The notes beneath the pieces are model-generated. The model saw only the letters and a program-made list of their open reading frames with translations, made no database searches and had not been told where the DNA came from. From assembly GCA_002309055.1 (NCBI GenBank), contig DBWO01000006.1, positions 32,400-46,844 of the forward strand: DNA of 14,445 nucleotides, written 5' to 3'. Of this stretch, positions 6,071-12,346 are shown in pieces. The position numbers and the translations under genes were made by a program. Each line of letters opens with the position of its first letter. The stretch's first letter is position 1. Source of the stretch: Ruminococcaceae bacterium UBA1236 (GTDB lineage: Bacteria > Bacillota > Clostridia > Oscillospirales > Acutalibacteraceae).

Positions 6071-7828
6071 TTATTTTTTTTCCTTATTCCTGAAGTAGTT
6101 GCTGAAATCCTCGTCCGGCATTTCCTCTTTGCTGTTTCTGCGCGGGGCGTTTTTCTCTTTTTTGAGCACCGCGATGCAGTCCTCACATTCCTTGAGGGTG
6201 TTTGCCGTTTCCTCGCCCTTTTGCGCAATCAGGGCGATGCTGTCGATTTCATCGGGCGAAAAGCTCTCGTTAAACATTGAGATGTCCGTCTGATAGCCGC
6301 CCTCGATGAGCTCGATGAGCAGGGTGATGACGCGGCGGTTAAAATCCGTGGCGAAATCATCGGGGGTGAATTTATCCCTGAGCTTCGCGTAGAATTCCGG
6401 GTTTCGCATGAGAGAGGCAATCAGCGTTTCCTCCGCGGCGGCCGCCTTCAGGTTTTTGCGGCGCTCGGGGTTGCTCTTTATGTCAAAGCTCTCACGCAGC
6501 ATTTTCATCTGCGCGCTTTTCTGCTCGCTCTGCATACGGTGGCGGCGTTTGCCCTTTGCGTTATTGATTTGCGCGAGCAAAGCGTCCTTACTGACACCGA
6601 ATTCATTCGCAAGGCGCGTTGAGTAAATATCCACCTCAACGTCGGTGCATTCCGCGAGCACCTCCGCGGCGTCGGAAAGAAATCTGAGCTTGCCGTCATC
6701 GGTTAAAATGTTATATCTGGTCTGCAGGGCGGAGAGATTATATTCAATCTGATTGCTCGCGCCCGTAATCATGGCGTTGAATCTCTCTTTGCCGTAGGTG
6801 CGCAGGATCTCGTCCGCGTCCTTACCGCCCTCCATTTTGATTACTTTTATTTTTAAGCTTGTCCTGCCGAGAATTTCGAGCGCCCTTTGAGTTGCTTTCC
6901 TGCCGGCCTCGTCATTGTCGTAGCAGATGAGCACCTCATCCGCGTATCGCGCGAGAATATTTGCCTGCTCCGCGGTGAATGCCGTGCCCAGGCACGCGAC
7001 CGAGCCCGTGAAGCCCGCCTGATGAAGGGCGATGACGTCCATATAGCCCTCAACGAGCATAAGGCGCCTGTCCGGATTGTTCTTTTTTGCAAAATTCAGG
7101 GCAAATACTCCGGAGCCTTTTTTATAAACGGGTGTGTCGGATGTGTTTACGTATTTCGGTTTGGAATCATCAAGCACTCTACCGCCGAAAGCCACCACAT
7201 TTCCGCGCACGTCAATGATGGGAAACATCACTCTGTTGCAGAAATTGTCGTAACATCTGTTGTTTTTCTGACTGCGTTTTGAGAGATTTGCGAGCACAAG
7301 CTCCTGCTCGGAAAAGCCCAGTTTTTTCAGGTGGTCCGTAAGGGCGTGCCAGTTGTCGGGCGCATAGCCGAGGCCGAATTTTTTGATTGTGTTGGGGGTA
7401 AGCCCTCTTTTGAGAAAATAGTCGAGAGCAAACCTGTTTTTCTCATCATTGAGGCAGGCGTTAAAAAACTTCGCCGCCTCGCGGTTTGCGGAAAGGATCC
7501 TCACACGGCGCTTCGCGAGGGAGTCGTCATACCCGTCCTCCGGCATCGCCACACCGGCAAGCTCGGCGCACGCCTTGACCGCTTCAACATAATCGAGATT
7601 TTCGATTCGCATTATGAAGTTTATCACATCGCCCGCCGCGCCGCATCCGAAGCAGTAGAATGAGCGGGTGTCGGGGTAAACGGTGAATGACGGGGTTTTT
7701 TCGCCGTGAAACGGGCACAGGCCTTTGCGCAGTCTGCCCGCGGGCTTCAGGGAAACATAGGATGAGATAACTTCTTCTATATCGAGACGGTTGTGAAGGT
7801 CCTGAATAAAATCTCTGCTTATTGCCAT
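6071..7828 (-). CDS. dnaG: DNA primase DnaG
   Basis: 585 residues. It makes the RNA primers for replication at the fork and interacts with the replicative helicase. The N-terminal CHC2 zinc-binding domain has Cys38, His41, Cys59 and Cys62 (CPFH...CFGC). The catalytic core follows (about 120-250, with NRVMFPIIDVRGNVVAFGGR at 198-217). The TOPRIM metal-binding residues are Glu260 in EGYMD (260-264) and Asp304/Asp306 in YDNDEAG. The C-terminal part from about residue 450 is the helical helicase-binding domain, followed by a charged tail. The start at 7828 follows an AGGTGA ribosome site. The gene begins 23 bases after the small membrane protein gene and is followed by rpoD. Confidence 0.98.
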   Translation of the reverse strand: MAISRDFIQDLHNRLDIEEVISSYVSLKPAGRLRKGLCPFHGEKTPSFTVYPDTRSFYCFGCGAAGDVINFIMRIENLDYVEAVKACAELAGVAMPEDGYDDSLAKRRVRILSANREAAKFFNACLNDEKNRFALDYFLKRGLTPNTIKKFGLGYAPDNWHALTDHLKKLGFSEQELVLANLSKRSQKNNRCYDNFCNRVMFPIIDVRGNVVAFGGRVLDDSKPKYVNTSDTPVYKKGSGVFALNFAKKNNPDRRLMLVEGYMDVIALHQAGFTGSVACLGTAFTAEQANILARYADEVLICYDNDEAGRKATQRALEILGRTSLKIKVIKMEGGKDADEILRTYGKERFNAMITGASNQIEYNLSALQTRYNILTDDGKLRFLSDAAEVLAECTDVEVDIYSTRLANEFGVSKDALLAQINNAKGKRRHRMQSEQKSAQMKMLRESFDIKSNPERRKNLKAAAAEETLIASLMRNPEFYAKLRDKFTPDDFATDFNRRVITLLIELIEGGYQTDISMFNESFSPDEIDSIALIAQKGEETANTLKECEDCIAVLKKEKNAPRRNSKEEMPDEDFSNYFRNKEKK

Positions 7829-7851
7829 AATCTTTTCACCTCAGCTGCATC

Positions 7852-8586
7852 TTAAAACTTATACAGATCTTTCTGTTCTTCCTTCGCCTTCTGCTCTTTT
7901 ATATACCATACGGCGAATGCCGCGCCGCCGAGCGCAAGCAGGGCCGCCGCCGCGGCGAAACCTGCCGCCATTTTTCTGTATGCGGGATTCGGCTGAGCGG
8001 AGGTTGTCTCCTCAGCGGAGGTCCCGCTCTCGTCATAGCTTTCGCTTTCGGTGCCGAATCCGCCGAAATCTATTGAAAGGTCGCCGCTCTGATAGGTTTC
8101 CTGCGTGATTTCGGGAATGCCCGTGTCAACGGTTGTAAACGCCGAGCCTGCGGAAGTGTCCGGATTCGGGGCGTTGTAGCTTGTGCGGTTGTAATCGTGC
8201 GGCACGCCCGTGAGGTCACTCCTGCGGGTGGACGGAATGTCGCTCTCCTGAACCGAAGTGGTGCCCTCGCCCGTGACGCTTGCCGGGTCGGTCGTCTGTG
8301 TGGAGGCGGCTGTTGTGTTGCGGGAGTTGGTCCTTGAAACTCTCTGCGTGGTGCTTCTCGCTGTGTGAGAGGGTCTCACGGCTTTTGTGGTCGAGGATGA
8401 GGATGATTCGCTACTCTGTGTTTCCGTTGTTTCGCTCGATGTGTCATCGCCTTCTTTTTTGCTTATTGTGGTGCCATATTCATCATCATCCGCGTGAGTA
8501 ATCATGATGAAGGACGCCGCAACAAAGAAGGTGAGCAGCAGAGCTAAAAGCGGTTTTATTGACTTTTTGAAACTGAAATCAGTCAT
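7852..8586 (-). CDS. Exported Ser/Thr-rich single-pass membrane protein inside the dgt-dnaG-rpoD operon, function unknown
   Basis: 244 residues. Residues 1-32 form a signal peptide or signal anchor (MTDFSFKKSIKPLL, hydrophobic core, HADDD). Residues 33-199 are low-complexity, rich in Ser, Thr, Glu and Asp, with several Arg, and have no evident fold. Residues about 206-228 are an Ala/Leu transmembrane helix ending in Trp-Tyr, followed by a short charged cytoplasmic tail (KEQKAKEEQKDLYKF). The likely topology is an extended, possibly glycosylated, extracellular stalk with a C-terminal anchor. The start overlaps the dgt stop by 8 bases (ATGACTGA), so the gene is translationally coupled to dgt. 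I do not recognise a family. Its place between dgt and dnaG is unusual; the link may be shared growth-rate control rather than shared function. Confidence 0.8.
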   Translation of the reverse strand: MTDFSFKKSIKPLLALLLTFFVAASFIMITHADDDEYGTTISKKEGDDTSSETTETQSSESSSSSTTKAVRPSHTARSTTQRVSRTNSRNTTAASTQTTDPASVTGEGTTSVQESDIPSTRRSDLTGVPHDYNRTSYNAPNPDTSAGSAFTTVDTGIPEITQETYQSGDLSIDFGGFGTESESYDESGTSAEETTSAQPNPAYRKMAAGFAAAAALLALGGAAFAVWYIKEQKAKEEQKDLYKF

Positions 8587-9586
8587 TGAAATAACTCCAT
8601 GATTTTGGTATGTACATATCGTTGAATATTTTGAGCGCGTAGCCGTCCGTCATGCCGGCGATATAGTCGCACGCGGCGATTTCGGGGCACTGCGTCCTAG
8701 CGATTTTAATATATTGCTCCGGCATCTTTTCGGGGAATTTTGAAAACTGCTCATAAAGAGTCCTGAGCATCAGCTCCGCCTTTGACTCCTCGCTCTTGCA
8801 GGCGGGATTGGTGTAAACCATGTCAAACATAAAGCTGTGAAGCATATCAAATACCATCGCGATATCGGGGGAGAGGCAGATATCGTCTCCGCTGTTTTCT
8901 ATGCAGTTCATAACGAGCGTGTTTATCCGCTCGCTCTTTTTGTAGCCGAGCACATCCCTGATTTCCGTCGGGATATCCTCCTCGCTCATAATGCCCGCGG
9001 TTGAGGCGTCGTCAATGTCGTGGTTAATATAGGCGATTTTGTCCGCAAGGCGGACTATTCTGCCCTCGAGCGTTTCTGCGGGCTCGCCCTTTGTGTGCCG
9101 CTCGATGCCGTTTCTCACCTCGTGTGTGAGGTTCAGGCCCTGCCCGTCCTTTTCGAGCATATCAACAACTCTGAGGCTCTGTGTGTAGTGATGAAAGCCG
9201 TAGGGGCAAACGGAATTGAGCGCTCTCTCGCCCGCGTGGCCGAAAGGAGTGTGCCCGAGGTCGTGCCCGAGCGCGATTGCCTCTGTTAAATCCTCATTGA
9301 GGTGAAGCGCGCACGCTATGGTGCGGGCAATCTGCGAAACTTCAAGGGTGTGAGTGAGCCGGGTGCGGTAATGGTCGCCCTCGGGTGAGAGGAAAACCTG
9401 CGTTTTGTGCTTGAGGCGCCTGAATGACGAGCAGTGAATAATCCTGTCTCTGTCACGCTGATACTCTGTCCTTATGGGGCTTTCCTCCTCGGGCACGGGC
9501 CTGCCTTTTGAATTGCAGGCAAGAGCGGCGCCGGGCGCGAGAGTCGCTTTCTCGATTTCATATAATTCTTCTCTTATGCAAGGCAT
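8579..9586 (-). CDS. dgt: Deoxyguanosinetriphosphate triphosphohydrolase-like HD-domain protein
   Basis: 335 residues, a normal length for this family. These enzymes cleave dNTPs to deoxynucleoside and triphosphate and so help set dNTP pools. The N terminus has the family features APGAALACNSKGRPVPEEE, TEYQRDRDRIIHCSSFRRLKHKTQVF and GDHYRTRLTHTLEV. The HD metal site is complete: His79 in RLTHT, His108-Asp109 in GHDLGHTPFGHAGE, and Asp190 in INHDIDD. The start at 9586 is chosen because GGGAGG lies seven bases upstream; the GTG at 9592 is almost touching that site and cannot use it. The gene opens the operon with the membrane protein, dnaG and rpoD. Grouping dgt with dnaG and rpoD is known in Clostridia. 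The exact nucleotide specificity cannot be read from the sequence. Confidence 0.94.
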   Translation of the reverse strand: MPCIREELYEIEKATLAPGAALACNSKGRPVPEEESPIRTEYQRDRDRIIHCSSFRRLKHKTQVFLSPEGDHYRTRLTHTLEVSQIARTIACALHLNEDLTEAIALGHDLGHTPFGHAGERALNSVCPYGFHHYTQSLRVVDMLEKDGQGLNLTHEVRNGIERHTKGEPAETLEGRIVRLADKIAYINHDIDDASTAGIMSEEDIPTEIRDVLGYKKSERINTLVMNCIENSGDDICLSPDIAMVFDMLHSFMFDMVYTNPACKSEESKAELMLRTLYEQFSKFPEKMPEQYIKIARTQCPEIAACDYIAGMTDGYALKIFNDMYIPKSWSYFND

Positions 9587-9593
9587 TTTCACA

Positions 9594-9599
9594 CCTCCC
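9594..9599 (-). promoter_or_regulatory. dgt: Ribosome binding site that fixes the dgt start
   Basis: GGGAGG on the minus strand lies 7 bases before the ATG at 9586 and one base before the GTG at 9592, so the ATG is the start. I found no convincing sigma-A promoter for dgt in the 9600-9780 spacer. Confidence 0.8.
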
Positions 9600-9727
9600 T
9601 ACATCTATTAATACGCATACTCTCCGAAAAATCCTACCCGCCTCAAATGTTTTTTTGTTTTTTTATGAATTCCGTCAGTTTATACCTCTTAATCATATCA
9701 AAACCCGGTTCCGGCCGAAAAAACAGT

Positions 9728-9743
9728 TTATTCTTGAGAATAA
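9728..9743. promoter_or_regulatory. 16-base palindrome in the divergent dgt / secreted-protein spacer; candidate operator
   Basis: TTATTCT-TG-AGAATAA is a perfect 7-bp inverted repeat with a 2-base centre, with no T-run after it. It lies 37 bases upstream of the -35 of the plus-strand gene and about 140 bases upstream of dgt. It does not match the Fur, PerR, LexA or CIRCE consensus. The rest of the 9587-9870 spacer is AT-rich with a run of T (9650-9666), and I see no RNA gene in it. Confidence 0.4.
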
Positions 9744-9779
9744 TATTAACAGATTGTGCAAAATTTGTGAATAATAATG

Positions 9780-9808
9780 TTGACATATACTATATGTAGT
9801 GATAAAAT
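9780..9808 (+). promoter_or_regulatory. Sigma-A promoter of the secreted zinc-finger-like protein, with an embedded palindrome
   Basis: TTGACA (9780-9785), 17-base spacer, TAAAAT (9803-9808). Within it, ACATATA-C-TATATGT (9783-9797) is a perfect 7-bp inverted repeat overlapping the -35 and filling most of the spacer, a position where a bound repressor would block polymerase. The leader is about 55 bases. Confidence 0.8.
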
Positions 9809-9870
9809 ACAACATAAGGTATGCGACCAAGCAACCCAAACACAATTATTATACAAGGACGGTAAACAAA

Positions 9871-10344
9871 ATGAAAAAGGTACTTTCTGTATTCTTTGCA
9901 ATGCTTTTCGCATTGTCGGCTCTTTCGGTATGTTCTTACGCTGCTGAAGCAAAATTCAGTGAAGAATGCCCCTACTGCCATGAGACATTCGATACCGAGA
10001 CAGAGTATGTTGCTCATATGAAGAGCGTAGCTTTCCCCGGAGAAGGCCATTCTAAGACTTGCCCCTACACAGGGTCCGATTACGAGGACGGCGGTTGCGG
10101 CAAAACATTCACCACCAAAGAAGGATATGACTATCACATTGCCAATTGTCCGTATAAAGACAAGCCCAGCTCAACAGCAACCCTCAAGAAGGTAGGAACA
10201 GGCCTCTTTGATGCACTTAAGAGCGCCGATTGGGGCGGACTCTTTAACAGCATTATTTCCATCGTAAAGTCTCTTATAAAAGCAATCCCCTTCGGCGATA
10301 TACTTAGTGCAGTAAAGGGATTATTCAGCAAAGCAACAGCATAA
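9871..10344 (+). CDS. Small secreted protein with two C2H2/C2HC-like Cys-His clusters and amphipathic helical tail, function unknown
   Basis: 157 residues and the only plus-strand protein gene here. The start at 9871 follows AAGGAC and a signal peptide (1-24/25, MKKVLSVFFA..., cleavage near SYAAEA). Two Cys/His groups follow: Cys33-Cys36-His49-His60, with the C-x2-C-x12-H spacing of a classical C2H2 finger, and Cys64-Cys76-His89-Cys93, with C-x12-H-x3-C. Aromatic residues sit where finger cores have them (ETF, KTF). From about residue 104 to the end is a hydrophobic/basic stretch that can form two amphipathic helices (GLFDALKSADWGGLF..., GDILSAVKGLFSK). This layout suggests an exported zinc-binding module with a membrane-active or oligomerising tail. 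Disulfides are the alternative explanation for the cysteines. I do not recognise a characterised family. A strong promoter and terminator make it a single-gene unit. Confidence 0.85.
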   Translation: MKKVLSVFFAMLFALSALSVCSYAAEAKFSEECPYCHETFDTETEYVAHMKSVAFPGEGHSKTCPYTGSDYEDGGCGKTFTTKEGYDYHIANCPYKDKPSSTATLKKVGTGLFDALKSADWGGLFNSIISIVKSLIKAIPFGDILSAVKGLFSKATA

Positions 10345-10352
10345 AACAAATT

Positions 10353-10380
10353 GAGTCCCGCAGAAGCGGGGCTCTTTTTT
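10353..10380 (+). terminator. Rho-independent terminator of the secreted zinc-finger-like protein gene
   Basis: GAGTCCCGC (10353-10361), loop AGAA, GCGGGGCTC (10366-10374) with one G-T pair, then six T residues. It lies 8 bases past the stop. Confidence 0.95.
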
Positions 10381-10421
10381 AGTCGGTTTTCAATTGATAT
10401 GTAATATATAATAGTAAACAG

Positions 10422-10457
10422 AAAAGGGCTCGCAGTTACAAGAAACTGCAAGCCCTT
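10422..10457 (-). terminator. Terminator of the tandem hydrolase operon
   Basis: A 14-bp stem with one mismatch: AAGGGCTCGCAGTT (10424-10437), loop ACAAGA, AACTGCAAGCCCTT (10444-10457). On the minus strand it is followed by TTTTCTGTTT, about 40 bases past the secreted hydrolase stop. It could also stop plus-strand read-through, although the plus-side T-run is interrupted. Confidence 0.85.
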
Positions 10458-10499
10458 ATTATTTATTTTATTGCGTCGGGTAGTGCATTGAGCGCTTGT

Positions 10500-12341
10500 T
10501 TATCTGCCGGCCGCTCCGAAAATCACAGCGAAAAAGTTTTTGATTCCGGTCAGCGGATATTCCGAGAAACCGTTTGTGCCGAAATGCTCGAGCAGCCACA
10601 GGCTGATGTTTCTGAAAGCGCCGGGGTCTTCGGGTTCCGATTTCGGTTTCTGATAGCCAAGCTCAACGAGTATCGCTCTGAGGTCCGCCTCCGCTTTTTC
10701 GCTGGCGCCGGCTTCCTCAACCGTGGTGCCCACCGCTTTTTCGGCGGCTTCTATCGCGGCGTTAAGGCGCTGTGCCTGGTCCGCACTGAGGGTGCTCTGA
10801 TCAATCTGCTTCGCCTGGGGGATGAGGCCGTTGATAAGGCCTCTCGTGTCCCTGCCGCAGTTAAACTGCGGGAAGTTCGGGTCGGAATAAACATCTTCTA
10901 TATTGTCGTGCGCGAGAAGCTCGGTTGCAAGCACCATAATGATGTCGTTTCTTGCGGTCGCCTCGTGCGACTGCCCCGCGAAGAAGAAGGTGTGGTCGGG
11001 CAGAGCGCAGGTGGAAGCGTCAACAACATTGTCGGGTGAAATGTGATTGTGCCCGGGATTTGTGCATTTGGTGCAGGCCTGTGTGTAGCCTTCGGGCAGA
11101 GTTTCGCCCACATTCGCGGCGACCGCGCCCATTGAGGTTGAGTCAAGGTCGATAACGCCGTCCGCGTTTTCCTTGTTCCAGGAGTTGCCCACGTTGTAAA
11201 GCGACACACCGTAGTCCACAATGTTGAAAGCCTTTGCGCCCGCATCAATCGCGGCCTCAAGGTTGTCAAACCTGTTGGTCTGCGCTTTATAGTAGAGGTC
11301 CGTCTGTTCCTTTATATTTGCCATTTCGGGGGATGAGAGCCATCTCTCGGCAAGGGCGGGATAATTCTCGGAGGGGACAAGCGCCCAGAGGTTTGTGCAG
11401 TAAGCGATAACGGATTTTACGAGATGCTCGCAAACCTGATTGAGCGTATTCATAAGCAGGTCGTCGGGCAGGATGCGCAGGAGAATTTCAATCTCTCTCG
11501 CGGTTTTCTCATCCATAAGACCCTCGAGGAAACCGTTGTAAAGATAATCGGGATCAAGGAACGCAAGGTCGAGACCCATAACGTCGCCTACTATTGATGA
11601 GCCGTCAACGGCGGGCACAATGTAGATAATTTTGTTGAGGCTGTCGTAAACGCAGGGTTTACCCTCGTATCTGCCGCTGTAGTATTCGAGCAGGCCGTTT
11701 GCGACCGTGCCGCCGAGGCTGATGGGCGCGATGTTTACCTTGTCGTGGCCCGTTTCTCTCTTGACCATCTCAATGTATTCATAAAGGCGGTCAACCGTCT
11801 GGATGTTGTTGCCGAATGAGTTGTAAGCGAAATAGTAGAGGTGATCCTCGCCTGCGAGCTGACCGTAGCCGGTGAGGGGAATGTGACCGTAAACGGTGTT
11901 TTTCTCCTCCTGCGAGCACTCTGCGATTGAATACGGATACTCTTCAAGCTGACCGTATTTGCTGGGGTTGCCCTCGCTGTCGCAGGTGTTCATATAGAAG
12001 CAGTCGTCAACCACCTTGCAAAGAGCCGAGGTGAGGCCGATGTCGTGCTGAGTGAGCAGGGTGAAGAGCGCGGGGCCTATCACCTTCGCTATGATGCTCT
12101 TAACGTTGAAATACGCGGGGAAACAGTTGATTTTTTCGCCTTCGTCATAGACGAAATCACCTTTGTCATCCACCAGATAAACCTGGCTCTGACCTATGCC
12201 GGGGATAACGATTGTGGGCACGTTGCCGCACACACCCTCGCCGCCGCAGGTCGTTTTTACTCCGTCTGTCGCCGCGGATACTGTCATGGCTATGGGCAGC
12301 AGCATACAGAATGCGAGAATTACAGCCAATAACTTTTTCAT
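10500..12341 (-). CDS. Secreted alpha/beta-hydrolase-like protein (lipase/esterase-type), tandem paralogue 1
   Basis: 613 residues. Residues 1-24 are a signal peptide (MKKLLAVILA..., cleavage near VSAA). The mature protein opens with VPTIVIPGIGQSQVYL (41-56), which resembles the strand and oxyanion turn (PGIG-S) of LCAT/PGAP1-like lipases. PISLGGT (206-212) has Ser208 in a P-x-S-x-G elbow, the probable nucleophile. A conserved block at 395-460 contains DLDSTSMGA, TLPEGYTQA, HISPD, VDAS and LPDHTFFFAGQSHE; His450 or His459 and an Asp such as Asp398 or Asp400 are candidate triad members. It also has CTKCTNPGHNH (423-433), a possible metal site absent from the paralogue. Residues about 510-562 look like a helical bundle (FIVAR-like). 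There is no C-terminal anchor or sorting signal. The substrate (lipid, ester or amide) is unknown. It starts 5 bases after the upstream paralogue's stop. Confidence 0.82.
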   Translation of the reverse strand: MKKLLAVILAFCMLLPIAMTVSAATDGVKTTCGGEGVCGNVPTIVIPGIGQSQVYLVDDKGDFVYDEGEKINCFPAYFNVKSIIAKVIGPALFTLLTQHDIGLTSALCKVVDDCFYMNTCDSEGNPSKYGQLEEYPYSIAECSQEEKNTVYGHIPLTGYGQLAGEDHLYYFAYNSFGNNIQTVDRLYEYIEMVKRETGHDKVNIAPISLGGTVANGLLEYYSGRYEGKPCVYDSLNKIIYIVPAVDGSSIVGDVMGLDLAFLDPDYLYNGFLEGLMDEKTAREIEILLRILPDDLLMNTLNQVCEHLVKSVIAYCTNLWALVPSENYPALAERWLSSPEMANIKEQTDLYYKAQTNRFDNLEAAIDAGAKAFNIVDYGVSLYNVGNSWNKENADGVIDLDSTSMGAVAANVGETLPEGYTQACTKCTNPGHNHISPDNVVDASTCALPDHTFFFAGQSHEATARNDIIMVLATELLAHDNIEDVYSDPNFPQFNCGRDTRGLINGLIPQAKQIDQSTLSADQAQRLNAAIEAAEKAVGTTVEEAGASEKAEADLRAILVELGYQKPKSEPEDPGAFRNISLWLLEHFGTNGFSEYPLTGIKNFFAVIFGAAGR

Positions 12342-12346
12342 AATTA

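Noticed and set aside
9587..9592. GTG start for dgt (and similarly GTG at 14113 for the cytosolic hydrolase)
   Set aside because: In both cases the Shine-Dalgarno nearly touches or overlaps the GTG, while the internal ATG has ideal spacing.
10488..11039. Plus-strand open frame of 183 codons
   Set aside because: It is antisense to the secreted hydrolase gene, crosses its stop and the spacer, and shows no family features or ribosome site.
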